Assembly: GCA_034509755.1 (NCBI GenBank)
Contig: CM067546.1
Span: 15,464,970 to 15,528,969 of the forward strand
Direction: 5' to 3'
DNA length: 64,000 bases
DNA from: Anisodus tanguticus
Lineage: Eukaryota; Streptophyta; Magnoliopsida; Solanales; Solanaceae
The translations under genes were made by a program, and so were the position numbers. Position 1 is the first letter of the stretch. The number at the start of each line of letters is the position of its first letter. The notes under the pieces were generated by a model. The model worked only from the letters and a program-made list of their open reading frames with translations, searched no databases and was not told the DNA's origin. Below are positions 46,108-56,438 of the stretch, piece by piece.

Positions 46108-46660
46108 TTGATAAAACCCTCAAAATTTCCATGGTCGTGTACGGCCTTCTATGTTAATAAACATGCTAAGCAGGAAAGAAGAGTTCCTCGACTCTTTATC
46201 AATTATAAACCACTTAATAAAGTTTTGAAATGGATTAGGTATCCTATTCCTAATAAAAAAATTAACTTGATAGACTTAATAGTACTATTATATTTTCTAA
46301 ATTTGATCTAAAGTCTGGTTATTGCCAGATTCAGATTGCAGAAGCAGATAAATATAAAACTGCTTTTAATGTTCCTATTGGGCAATTCTATATTACTCAT
46401 ATTGAACAAGCCTCAGATGGGACCGTCAAGCTAAAGTTTTCTAAGCCAAATTACTTGACAAATGATTTTGGATCAAAATCTACTAGATCTGATGTTTCAA
46501 GCCGTTCTTATATTTCACCAGTTGATTGTAGTGTTAGATCTTCATCACGAGCTTCTACTTCACATATTCAAGATTTTATAAATACACTTATCCCAGATAA
46601 TACTGATAGTAATAAAATTGATAAAATTATAATTGGTAATGATAATATTTCCAGATGAGT
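46108..46660 (+). pseudogene. EPRV + copy: partial RT fused in frame to movement-protein tail
   Basis: The N-terminal RT fingers are readable (MIKPSKFPWSCTAFYVNKHA from 46108; FDLKSGYCQIQIAEADKYK near 46301-46358, with the first catalytic Asp). A frameshift lies near 46265-46300. At about 46388 the reading passes without a frame break from the RT block FNVPIGQF into YITHIEQ, which belongs to the movement-protein tail (compare 55400 on the minus copy). The frame then runs through a Ser-rich region to a stop at 46656-46658. The YxDD box, RNase H, accessory ORF and promoter are therefore deleted in this copy. Confidence 0.8.
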
Positions 46661-48167
46661 TAATGAAAACCCAAATATAACTGAGTCAGACATGGGTTAT
46701 CCAAGTGTCTAATGGATCAAAATCAAAAAATTGATTTTAGTCAGGCATCGCCCGCACGAATAAAAATTAGTGAAGACTTTTATAAACCCGGGTGGGAACC
46801 GTTTAAAAAATAGTTTTTTGACACTTTTAATAATAGTGAATGATTAGTGCTTTAGGAGGAGTTTTATAAAGATCACTCTCAAGCTAATAAAATTATATCC
46901 TTTGTTCCTTGGTTTATGGCTAAGTACGTGGGAGATTATATCTCTGTTTTATAAAGAGAGTACAAACTCTCTAGTGGGGGAGTCATTCATACTGTTTTCC
47001 CTCCACAACAACCTTTCCAAATTGAAAAGGATAATAAAGTTCTTGATTTTTCTGCCTTTTCAAAATTATTTGAAGATAATAGTCCTTTGGTTACAACTTC
47101 GCATATTAATAACATGCTCAAATATAATAACTACACAAATGTTTATATGAACATATTAGGTGGACAAATTGTTCTTTTACATAATAGAGTAGAGAAGTTA
47201 ACTTCGGAAATTATGAAGTTGACTCCTTCTTCTATCCGTCATACGCCTGCAGCCACTCCCAGTGTACAGCCTCCGCCTGAAATTAAAGATTTCAAGTTAA
47301 TGGCATACTCAAAGCTTGAGAAATTACTGGATGATAACATAAAAGGATTACGAATCAGCCCTTTAACAAAAGATTATGAGTTAGACTTCTCTGGAGATGA
47401 TTATAAACAGAAGATGTCTGATGAGATTAATAACCTAGAAAAATATGTTAGGAAACCCGTACAAAGGATGTACTACTATCACAGACCTACTCATCATGAT
47501 GTATTGCTTGAGGAGAAAGAAATTGTTGATAACAATAGTTATAGTGGAAAGAGTATTTATGAATGGAACATAGATGGTTATACGGAAAGACAAATTTATA
47601 CGGTGGTTCACCGAATGCTTATGTATAGTACAATCTGCAAAGCTAACGATAACTTTGACAAGACTGTTGCAGAGATGATTATATCAGGATATATTGGTCA
47701 AATGAAAGGCTGGTGATATTATTATTTAACCCAAGAACAACGTAATTGTATTATTGGGGGCAGTAAAAACTAAACCGGGTCTAGAACCTACACATAATGC
47801 GGTTTATACCTTAGGGATTAATATTATAGAATATTTCACTGGAAGATGGTCAGATGATAGTGAGAATATAAAAACCTTACTCCAGAACTTGCGATACAAA
47901 ACCCTCACCTAATTTAGGTGGTATAAGGATGTCTTCCTTAACAGAGTCATGGAATTACCGGAGTGTAATAGCCTTCACTGGAAGTCCAAATTTATAGATG
48001 GATTACCATCCCTCTTCGCAGAAAGAGTTAGAAAATCTCTTAGAAAAGGGGAATTACCATCAATTATGACGTTTATACTTATGGAAGCCTAATAGGTACA
48101 TGTATACAAGAAGGTTTAGCCTTGTGTAATGAGATCAAGCTGAATCAGCATATCAAGAGACAGAACA
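46661..48167 (+). pseudogene. EPRV + copy: movement-coat linker and coat protein
   Basis: Continuation of the viral polyprotein, collinear with 55130-53640 on the minus copy. The first part is broken by stops and frameshifts. The 209-residue frame 47087-47716 is the best-preserved piece: a helical stretch (QIVLLHNRVEKLTSEIMKL), a Pro-rich segment, then the start of the capsid domain (YEWNIDGYTERQIYTVVHRM, SGYIGQMKGW). After a stop the capsid core continues (TLGINIIEYFTGRWSDDSEN near 47810-47870; VFLNRVMELPECNS near 47930-47970). Sequence leaves the coat gene at about 48167 and enters the leader. Confidence 0.8.
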
Positions 48168-48613
48168 TCTCTCTCTTGTAAAAAACTAGCATCTCTCTAA
48201 ATAAAAATTTGAAGTTTGATATCTATCTCTCTTGGTGAGCACAACCTCAAGGCCTTGGTAATTTTCTTTTTCTTTTTATTTATTTAAATTATAAATATTT
48301 TTATATATCACTTTAGCCTAAATGACAGGCTAAACCCCTTGTGTTGAACTATGTTGCACTAGACTACTTAGGATCATTGTACTAATGCTTTAATAAAGCT
48401 GACGATTCATGTGAGAATGTACTAAGGTTGGGCAGAGGACAATCCAAGCAGAATGTCTGAAGCTCAGGCTGATGGTCCTGTTTTAGCCCGCTGAGCCGTG
48501 GTGGTATTAGGGCATTTTTGGATCTGTTCTGAGTTAATATACTCCTGCTAGGGCCTGTCGACCCTTAAAAGTTCTCAAATAGTGCCTCTCTGTGATCCCT
48601 TCTGCTCGATTAA
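48168..48613 (+). repeat. left arm of the EPRV leader palindrome
   Basis: 446-bp arm that is the inverted counterpart of 48649-49094, about 94-95% alike by eye, separated by a 35-nt loop. It holds viral leader sequence in + orientation, including an AATAAA at 48392-48397 and CACGGCTCAGCGGGC (as its complement near 48490-48505). Confidence 0.9.
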
Positions 48614-48648
48614 CCTATTCCTACTTGAGTACCATGGCTCTTATATAA

Positions 48649-49094
48649 TTAATCGAGAGGAATGGATCACAGAGAGGCACTATCTGAGGAACTTTTAAGG
48701 GTCGACAGACCCTGACAGGGCTATCTTAACTCAGAATAGATCCAAAAATGCCCTAACGCCACCACGGCTCAGCGGGCTAAAACAGACCATCAGCCTGAGC
48801 TTCAGACATTCTGCCTGGGTTGTCCTCTGCCCAACCTTAGTACCTTCTCCTATGAATCATCAGCTTTATTAAAGCATTAGTACCATAATCCTAAGTAGTC
48901 TAGTGCAACATAGTTCAACACAAGGGGTTTAACCTGTCATTTAGGCTAAAGTGATATATAAAAATGTTTATAATTTAAATAAATTAAAAAAAAATAAAAA
49001 TTACCAAGGCCTTGAGGTTGTGCTCAGCAAGAGAGATAGATATCAAGCTTCAAATTTTTATTTAGAGAGATGCTAGTTTTTTACAAGAGAGAGA
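48649..49094 (-). repeat. right arm of the EPRV leader palindrome
   Basis: Inverted copy of 48168-48613 belonging to the minus-strand EPRV copy. The innermost paired word is CTCGATTAA/TTAATCGAG. The outermost is TCTCTCTCTTGTA with its complement. Beyond the outer ends the two copies differ: coat-protein sequence on the left and promoter on the right. Confidence 0.9.
48864..48869 (-). terminator. poly(A) signal in the EPRV leader, minus copy
   Basis: AATAAA on the minus strand, about 240 nt beyond the predicted transcription start. Pararetroviral pregenomic RNA is terminally redundant, passing this signal once and stopping at it on the second pass. The spacing fits that plan. The + copy has the same signal at 48392-48397. 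Confidence 0.6.
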
Positions 49095-49423
49095 GGTTGG
49101 CGAAAGCCTGCCTCTGAACTAAAATTAATGATCCTTATTTAATGGATCCATTACAGATACAAACAAATAAAAAGGGGCCCAAGCATGGCCGACATGACAA
49201 AAGTAAAAAGAAAAAGAAAGGGCCTACTTATGTGGGCGATAAAGAAATTTAATAAAAGGCCAAAGCATATTCGGCCAGCTACTACAATAATACATTTGCT
49301 TTTATAAAAGTAGATTTGTCTTTATAAAAGTAGATTTTTTCCCCATGTGCTCTATCAAACTGGGACCGGCTGTATTATCAAACTTGTTCTTTTCCCTTCG
49401 ATTTTTTCTGAATTGGAGGATTC
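49095..49423 (-). promoter_or_regulatory. EPRV promoter region, minus copy
   Basis: Non-coding minus-strand sequence between the accessory ORF and the leader. A TATA-like TTAAATAAG lies at 49142-49134, with a purine/pyrimidine start zone about 30 nt downstream (49105-49110). Upstream, the word AAATCTACTTTTATAAA is duplicated (49302-49336 region). No copy of this promoter is present for the + strand EPRV. Activity cannot be judged from sequence. Confidence 0.55.
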
Positions 49424-50749
49424 CTACATTTTATCTTGAAACTTCAAGATATAATCTTCTATGTCGAAATATGGATCATCTGGGTCCTGAGAGTCTTGAA
49501 TTTGATCCTCTCCTTCAGTATGGCTGGATCTCCTTGATGCGTCTGAGGGGAATTCCTGACTTAGATGTTTTATTAAATCTTTCTTAACTTCAGCCATATA
49601 AGATGCTATGATATCAGCTTTTGAAACTACTTCTAGTTTAAGTTGTAGTTTTCTGGTGATATGCTTGAATGGACAATTATCATTCGATGATTGTTCCTTG
49701 TGGTTCAGTTCTTTATAATTTGCGGTAGTCGTAGTTATCAGGTCTATAAGTTCTTGTCCATGTAAGACTCCGTCTTTGGTTTTCTGTAACAATTTCTTCC
49801 AAAACCTTGTATAAAAGGTTCTCTGAAGACAAGGAATCAGTTGCGGTTTATAACCCACCTCCACTAACCATCCCATTATCCATGGGATGGAAAACTCAAC
49901 AAAGAATAGCATATTAGCAATTTCTGTGATAATTGTATTATTTTATTCCTATGCTATAACTTTGGGCGAGACATCAATCCATTCAGTGTATAAACTCTTG
50001 AATGGTGAAGACAACGAATGAATATATGGAACATAACTAATCTATCATTTCCAGAACCAATTTGGAATGTTCTATTTATAAACATTAGAACATATTTTTA
50101 TGAATCAAGAATGTTTTTTATGAGGGTTTTCATAAATGAAAGTTTTATAAAAACTATCCACATAATCCCAGCAATTGAATTTTACCTGAACTTTTTGCTC
50201 ATGGTGGAAATATTCTCTTTCTTTACTGGTGCTGAATCCCCATTCTTCTAGGGTAAATATTTTCTTTATTATGATCTTGTAAAAGTTATAAACTTTTCTG
50301 GTATTCATTGGATAATAATGCTGAATTTCAGTTGATCCTGTGGTTGAGAGTATAGTCTCATAATGCATTCTCGATTTATAAGTGAGAATGGAATATGACG
50401 CAGCTTCTAGATATCTCTCCATTAATTTCCATGGCTCGTCCTTACATTGAAGGTCTTTATAATCTAAGAGGAGTATAACTTCTTTATGCTCATGTTACTT
50501 ATAAGCATCATTATCATCTTGTTCATCATTTGCAACCTCTGAATAAGAAGGTTGTGGACTATCATCCTTTTCTTTGAATTTTATGAAATCCATAAACTGA
50601 TGATATAAAGGTCTTTCTTTATCAATATTAGAAGGTCCTGCCAAGTTTTCAGCTATAAGCCTTCTGGTTCCTTGCTGGACAATAGTATTACCACGTCCTC
50701 GGCCCGTTCTTCTATAATGGCGGGGATCGCCTAGTAGACTCGGCCTCAT
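49424..50749 (-). pseudogene. EPRV minus copy: accessory ORF downstream of RNase H
   Basis: A separate ORF after pol, starting at an ATG at 50749 (MRPSLLGDPRHYRRTGRGRG, a basic Gly-Arg-rich start). It is broken by a stop at about 50497, and further frames follow at 50105-50422 (VQVKFNCWDYVDSFYKTFIY) and 49424-49912 (acidic C-terminus with DPDDPYFDIEDYILKF). Between them a NIPNWFW-like and LYTEWIDVSPKV segment is readable in mixed frames. The position matches ORF4 of solendoviruses, often compared with inclusion-body or transactivator proteins; I do not claim a function. The + copy lacks it. Confidence 0.65.
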
Positions 50750-51196
50750 CCTGCAATAAAAAGCTTAGCAAATTTATGAACTCAAATATTCCCTGGTTAA
50801 GAAATCAGGCAGATTATTATCCGTCCCTTTTTTATAATGTATTTCAAAATCAAATGGAGCCAGTAAAGCTTGTCATCTAGCAAACATTTGTTTAGAAACA
50901 TCATGCTTACAGTCTTTATTAAACATGAACTTAGTTGATTGGAAATCTGTTTTTATTAAAAACTTCTGATTGTATAAATCGCCTTGAAATTTTAAGACAC
51001 GTTTTACAATTGCTAGGATCTCCTTAGCAACTATCGAATAATTCTTCTGACTATGATTCCACTTGCCAGAATAAAATTGTATTAAATACTCCTGTTTATG
51101 AACTGGAGAGTATTGTTTCAGTATGCCTCCATAACCAATATCTGAGGCATTTGTCTCTATAATCTTTGGCCAAGTAGGATTGGCTAAAGTAGACAA
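50750..51196 (-). pseudogene. EPRV minus copy: RNase H
   Basis: RNase H domain: IIETNASDIGYGGIL (residues about 12-26 of the 107-residue frame), QKNYSIVAKEILAIVKRV (with the Glu) and FLIKTDFQSTKFMFN (with an Asp). The family normally has Asp where Asn occurs in ETNAS, so the first catalytic residue is lost. The frame ends at a stop near 50873; the last block toward 50750 is in another frame. It would remove RNA template during reverse transcription. Confidence 0.85.
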
Positions 51197-52060
51197 GGAA
51201 GGTTATGAACCCTATTCTTAATCCGTTTGACATCTTGAGTATGATCATCTATCCAAGGTGTAGAAACCTTTTTTAGCCGTTCATATAAGATGGATGTATC
51301 ATTTGCCAAATCCTTTATAAAAGGACTGATATAATTAAGGCTACTCAAAAATCTTTGCAGTTGGGTTTTCTCAGTTATAATATCTGGGAATTTTGATGCA
51401 AATTCAATACTTCTATTAATACGAATAATTTTTCCTTTTTCAATGTTATGACCCAGAAATCTAACTTTAGTTTGAAAAAGGGCCATTTTTGGTTTTGATA
51501 TGACCAAACCATTTTGTATGATAATTTTTTTAAATAAATCAAGATGTTTGAAATCGGTTTCTATATTATTAGAGAATGCCATAATATAATCTATATAAAC
51601 AATGATAAATTTACTATGAGACATAAATATATCATTCATAATGTTTTGAAACTCCGAAGGGGCATTTTTAATCCAAATGGCATTACATTACATTCGAATT
51701 TCCCAATAGGAACATTAAAGCAGTTTTATATTTATCTGCTTCTGCAATCTGAATCTGCCAATAACCAGACTTTAGATCAAATTTAGAAAATATAATAGCA
51801 CTATTAAGTCTATCAAGTAATTTTTTTTTATTAGGAATAGAATACATGATCCATTTCAAAAGTTTATTAAGTGGTTTATAATTGATAATAAGTCGAGGAA
51901 CTCTTCTTTCCTGCTCAGCATGTTTATTAACATAGAAGGACGTACACGACCATAGAGATTTTGAGGGTTTTATCAAACCTTTCTGTAACAGAGAAGCAAT
52001 CTCCTTTTGCATAATTCCAAGTATTCGGAATTCATTTGACATGACCTAGATTTTGTAGGG
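51184..52060 (-). pseudogene. EPRV minus copy: reverse transcriptase
   Basis: RT in two frames. The upstream piece (51683-52042) has LLQKGLIKPSKSLWSCTSFY, RRVPRLIINYKPLNKLLKWI and FDLKSGYWQIQIAEADKYK with the first catalytic Asp, then a frameshift near 51690. The downstream piece (51184-51639) has the active-site box as YIDY (residues 15-18) where the family has Y(V/I)DD, then KVRFLGHNIEKGKI and the thumb LQRFLSSLNYISPFIKDL. The lost Asp alone would abolish polymerization. Confidence 0.88.
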
Positions 52061-52690
52061 ATATTACCTTCTTTAAAATCATCATCATAAGGGAGAGAGA
52101 CATATATTTTTTTTCCTATCCCAAAAAGCATTAGGATGGTCACTACAAATCTGAAGTGAAAACTGAGTTTGTATTAAATCATTTTTTTGTTGTAGCTTAG
52201 GATTTCTCAAAAGCTCTTCAATAGTAGATATATAAACTTCTTGTTTTAGAAAACTAATTTGCTGGTGTTTATGTACCAGCCTATCCTTGAGTTCATTTAG
52301 CACCCTTGAAAATGGTTCAGTTATAAACTGAAATGTAATTGGATTTCCATTGAAGGTTCTTATAATACCATTCTTATCAATATTAGTAACTGAAAATAGC
52401 TTTTGTATAAAAGGTGTGCCTAATATAATTTGGTTAGAAATATCTTTTACCAAAACAAAACTTTTAGCTATACAAGTTTTTTCATTGCAGATATAATATT
52501 TTGACAATTTGAAGGTAATTTGTAATTTCTGCCTATAAGTAGATCTAACACTATGAGTGGTTTTATGAAAATATTTAGAAGGAATAAGACCTTCATGTAT
52601 ACAATTTACATCTGCCCCGCTATCAACAAGAGGAATGAATTCCCTTTTGAAATTATAATCAATCAAAAGACTTATATTTATATAAAACTT
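52061..52690 (-). pseudogene. EPRV minus copy: aspartic protease
   Basis: A 193-residue open frame (52085-52666) with the active site DSGADVN (from residue 15) and the second family block IILGTPFIQKLF (about 82-93). It continues into the linker before RT. It is the longest uninterrupted protease stretch in the window and spans about 125 bases deleted from the + copy. Its start ATG is probably internal to a polyprotein. Confidence 0.85.
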
Positions 52691-53285
52691 TTGTGAAGTG
52701 ATTAATTTCAGGGTTTGTAGAAAGTTCCATGCTTCATCACTGGTACCTGTAATAAATAGATTATCTAAAGCAGAAATATCATCTACTGTAGTTGGATCTA
52801 TAATCTCTTTTCCTTTACCTTCAATATTGGAAATTCATGCGTCAAACATATTATTACTCCTTTTTAATGCCAAGATCTCTTGCTTGAGATTATTAATCTC
52901 CTTTTCTAAATCTCTAAGACTACTTGTAATTTCTTATTTCTCCCTTATTTGTTTTTTAAATTCTGACATGGTATAAGCGCTCGATCTTTCCAAAGCTTTT
53001 CCTCCTTGTGAAGGTTCTGGAGTATTCTGGAGTTGATCTCTAATTTGTGATCTCATACCTGGATCCTTAATTAATTTTAATAACTCCATAAGGTTATCAC
53101 CTTTGAGAACATTAATGTTCATATCTTGGAATTGAGCAAATATATTATAGAACTCATCATCTTCCTTTTTTCTGTTTGTTAGAACAAGGTTGTCCGTTTT
53201 GACAAGGAAAGCATTCTTCTTCCGAAGCAATATAATATTCGTTATTAAGAACTCTAATTTCCTCATCTGAGGAGGAATTCTTTGC
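52691..53285 (-). pseudogene. EPRV minus copy: acidic and coiled-coil linker
   Basis: Region between zinc finger and protease. The 53266-52934 frame reads EDDEFYNIFAQFQDMNINVL and KLIKDPGMRSQIRDQLQNTP, ending at a stop after QIREK. The coiled-coil stretch and protease approach then continue on the other side. It is collinear with 44930-45480 of the + copy, and the two copies carry different stop positions, so they decayed independently. Confidence 0.75.
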
Positions 53286-54394
53286 TTAATCAGTTTCGAA
53301 ACCTGAATCTTCTGGCTCCAAGTTAAGCAATAGCTTGGATAATGTATCCTTTAAATCATCTCCAATGTTAAGGGCCCTAATCTTCTTGTTAACTTTACAA
53401 TCTTTATAACAGTGTCCTGTCCTGCCACATTTCCAACATGCCTTTGGATTCTTTGATTTTATAAAATTCTTGCGAGTTTTAAACTCTTTCTTTCTTCTCA
53501 CATTTTTATCCAAGCGTTTTGCTTTCCATTTTTGGAATTTTTCCTAATTTTTTGTCTTTCATCTATGAGATACCTTGGCTTTGGGTATTTCCATTCCAAA
53601 CTGACCACATAATTCGCCTAATTGTTGTCTTTCATTGTGGTTCTGTCTCTTGATCTGCTGATTCAGCTTGATCTCATTACATAAGACTAAACCTTCTTGT
53701 ATACATGTACCTATTAGGCTTTCATATGTATAAGCGTCATAATTGATGGTAATTCCCCCTTTTCTAAGAGATTTTCTAACTTTTTCTGCGAAGAGGGATA
53801 GTAATCCATCTATAAATTTGGACTTCCAGTTAGGGCTATTACACTCCGGTAATTCCATGACTCTGCTAAGGAAGACATCCTTATACCACCTAAATTAGGG
53901 GAGAGTTTTGCATCGTAAATTCTGGAGTAAGGTTTTTATATTCTCACTATCATCTGACCATCTTCCAGTGAAATATTCTATAATATTAATCCCTAAGGTA
54001 TAAACCGCATTATGTGTAGGTTCTAGACCCGGTTTATTTTTTACTGCCCCAATAATACAATTACGTTGTTCTTGGGTTAAAAAATAATCTCACCAGCCTT
54101 TCAATTGACTAATATATCCTGATATAATCATCTCTGCAACAGTCTTGTCAAAGTTATCGTTAGCTTTGCAGATTGTGCTATACATAAGCATTCGGTGAAC
54201 CACCGTATAAATTTGTCTTTCCGTATAACAATCTATGTTCCATTCATAAATACTCTTTCCACTATAACTATTGTTATCAAAATTTCTTGCTTCTCAAGCA
54301 ATATATCATGAGGAGTAGGTCTGTGATAGTAGTACATCCTTTGTACGGGTTTCCTAACATATTTTTCTAGCTTATTAATCTCATCAGACATCTT
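53286..54394 (-). pseudogene. EPRV minus copy: coat protein with zinc finger
   Basis: Capsid region. The zinc finger CWKCGRTGHCYKDC lies in 53286-53513, here with the usual Gly before His. The capsid core is in 53559-53858 (MELPECNSPNWKSKFIDGLL, LFAEKVRKSLRKGGITIN, YESLIGTCIQEGLVL), with TLGINIIEYFTGRWSDDSEN near 53930-53990 and YRMLMYST-like sequence near 54180, in changing frames. The capsid would package viral DNA. Several stops are present. Confidence 0.82.
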
Positions 54395-55041
54395 CTATTT
54401 ATAATCATCTCCAGAGAAGTCTAACTCATAATCTTTTGTTAAAGGGCTGATTCGTAATCCTTTAATGTTATCATCCAGTAATTTCTCAAGCTCTGAGTAT
54501 GCCATTAACTTGAAATCTTTAATTTCAGGTGGAGGCTGTACACTGGGAGTGGCTGCAGGCGTATGACGGATAGAAGAAGGAATCAACTTCATAATTTCCG
54601 AAGTTAACTTCTCTACTCTATTATGTAAAAGAACAATTTGTCCACCTAATATGTTCATATAAACATTTGTGTAGTTATTATATTTGAGCATGTTATTAAT
54701 ATGCGAAGTTGTAACCAAAGGAGTATTATCTTCAAATAATTTTGAAAAGGCAGCAAAATCAAGAACTTTATTATCCTTTTCAATTTGGAAAGGTTGTTGT
54801 GGAGGGAAAACAGTATGAATGACTCCCCCACTAGAGAGCTTGTACTCTCTTTATAAAACAGAGATATAATCTCCCACATACTTAGCCATAAACCAAGGAA
54901 CAAAGGATATAATTGTGTTAGCTTGAGAGAGATCTTTATAAAATTTCTCGTAAACCACTAATCGTTCATTGTTATTAAAACTATCAAAAAACCATTTTTT
55001 AAACGGTTCCCACCTGAGTTTATAAAAGTCTTCACTAATTT
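54395..55041 (-). pseudogene. EPRV minus copy: linker between movement and coat proteins
   Basis: Frames at 54395-54718 (MNILGGQIVLLHNRVEKLTS, then a Pro-rich segment and ISPLTKDYELDFSGDDYK) and 54655-54903, the latter mostly out of register. The helical QIVLLHNRVEKLTSEI stretch could mediate oligomerization; no domain is recognised. It is collinear with 46750-47410 of the + copy. Confidence 0.7.
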
Positions 55042-56138
55042 TTATTCGTGCGGGCGATCCCCGACTAAAATCATTTTTTTATTTTGATCCATTAGACACT
55101 TGGATAAACCCATGTCTGACTCAGTTATATCTGGGTCTTCATTAACTCCTCTGGCAATATTATCATTACCAATTATAATTCTATCAATTCTATTGCTATC
55201 AGTATTATCTGGGATAGGTGAATTTATAAAATCTTGAATACGTGAAGTAGAAGCTCGTGATGGAGATCTAACACTATAATCAACTGGTGAAATATAAGAA
55301 CGGCTTGAAACATTAGATCTAGTATATTTTGATCCAAAATCATTTGTCAAGTAATTTGGTTTAGAAAACTTTAGCTTGACGGTCCCATTTGAGCCTTGTT
55401 CAATATGAGTAATATATGTATTATAATTACTCTTGGGAGGAGGAGCTCCCTCTATGACCCATTCTTTGGGTAAATCTATTTCATCATATTTGATAGGTCT
55501 TCTGGTGGTAATTTTTGATTTACCAAAATTTATTTCTATTAAAATAGTTTCATTTTTAAAATCCATGATCTTGCACATAAGATTCATAGTGTATAAGAGT
55601 TTAAAATAAATTCTATAACAAATACAAATGACCTCAGTTCCATGCATATAATCATATCCATGCAACTTAATACTTAATATTAAAGCATTTAATGAATTCT
55701 CATCTTGCAAAGATACCTGCAAGTTAGGATAAGCATTAAAATAAACAGGGTCATATGCCAAACTGGTCTGTAGAGTCTCTATAAGGGATTTTTTCCAGTT
55801 CTGATTTCTACCATCCCTTAGAGCTGTTATAAAGCTCTATGACAAGCCTCTAAATGTTAGTGGCTTAAAAACAACATGTACTTACTCAATATGCATAAAT
55901 CGATGGGTTTCCCTGTAAGGGGCAATGTCACTGTCATTTAATAATTTAAAAGTAGCATGATTGCTATCTACAGTGATTGTTTCTTCAGTAGTTTTGACTA
56001 CTTGTTTAAATTCTAATTTTTTTAAAGTACCCATCTGATATATTAACTTGGGTTGGATTTTTGGAATAGTTCACTTATTAAGTAGATCTAAATGTTGAGG
56101 TATATCATATTCTTTTTTTATTGTTTTTAACAACGGTC
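55042..56138 (-). pseudogene. EPRV minus copy: movement protein
   Basis: Caulimoviridae-type movement protein, which would modify plasmodesmata for cell-to-cell spread. An ATG at 56034-56032 opens MGTLKKLEFKQVVKT, with HRFMHIE (about 55885) and KPLTFRGL near 55855, then stops. The 239-residue frame (55042-55761) carries YFNAYPNLQVSLQDENSLNA and YDYMHGTEVICICYRIYFKL, the family's conserved block, followed by a Ser-rich tail. At least two stops interrupt it (near 55880 and 55840). The copy ends at the 71-bp direct repeat, so its junction with the leader is missing. Confidence 0.82.
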
Positions 56139-56209
56139 TCAAACGAGTGTTTTCACCTCTCTTTTTGTATGTTCCCTTTGGAGGGTCAATTAGCCTCTAG
56201 TAGTAATAG
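56139..56209 (+). repeat. 71-bp direct repeat, right flank of the EPRV cluster
   Basis: Same orientation as 44546-44616. The sequence continues to the right (GGCCATGGTTCCTTTC onward), so this copy is probably the one in original context. Confidence 0.88.
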
Positions 56210-56438
56210 GCCATGGTTCCTTTCTTGTTTCAGTAGTGTTCCTCCTTACGGGGAGACCCCTAATTATGTTGCATTAGACAGTCAGTATCTGTCACTAGAA
56301 CTACCTGCTTACACTTCTTGTATGGTTAATCTTTGAATTAGTATAATATAATATGCTTCTTCTGGGTAAAAAAAGGGTAAGATATAGATCGTTACATATA
56401 TACTCTTACAAAATTTGATGCGGAAAGTGAATGACCTT
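56210..56438. other. intergenic sequence
   Basis: Short non-coding stretch. The part near 56290-56380 (CTTGTATGGTTAATC, then AATATAATATGCTTC and an A run) resembles a LINE 3' end, but there is too little to call one. A 71-residue frame at 56121-56336 begins in the direct repeat and matches nothing I know. Confidence 0.45.

Larger units (their letters stand above)
44617..56138. mobile_element. endogenous pararetrovirus cluster, inverted-repeat arrangement
   Basis: An 11.5-kb block of Caulimoviridae-type sequence. The left part (44617-48613) is on the + strand and rearranged: coat protein end, protease, partial RT, then movement protein and coat protein. The right part (48649-56138) is on the minus strand and nearly a full genome in order: movement protein, coat protein, zinc finger, protease, RT, RNase H, accessory ORF, promoter and leader. 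The two meet at a palindromic leader. Movement protein and coat protein encoded with an RT-RNase H, and no LTRs or integrase, identify a plant pararetrovirus. The solendovirus/petuvirus-like placement is an inference from gene order and motifs. All frames are broken. Confidence 0.9.

Noticed and set aside
48614..48648. Initiator-Met PBS in the palindrome loop or EPRV leader
   Set aside because: No TGGTATCAGAGC-like word is present on either strand there; the part of the leader that should carry it may be deleted.
44617..56138. Reading the EPRV cluster as a possibly active virus
   Set aside because: Stops, frameshifts, deletions and lost catalytic residues occur in both copies, and the + copy lacks a promoter.
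56121..56336. 71-residue frame at the right edge of the EPRV cluster as an exon
   Set aside because: It starts inside the duplicated 71-bp word, has no splice context that I can defend and no recognised domain.
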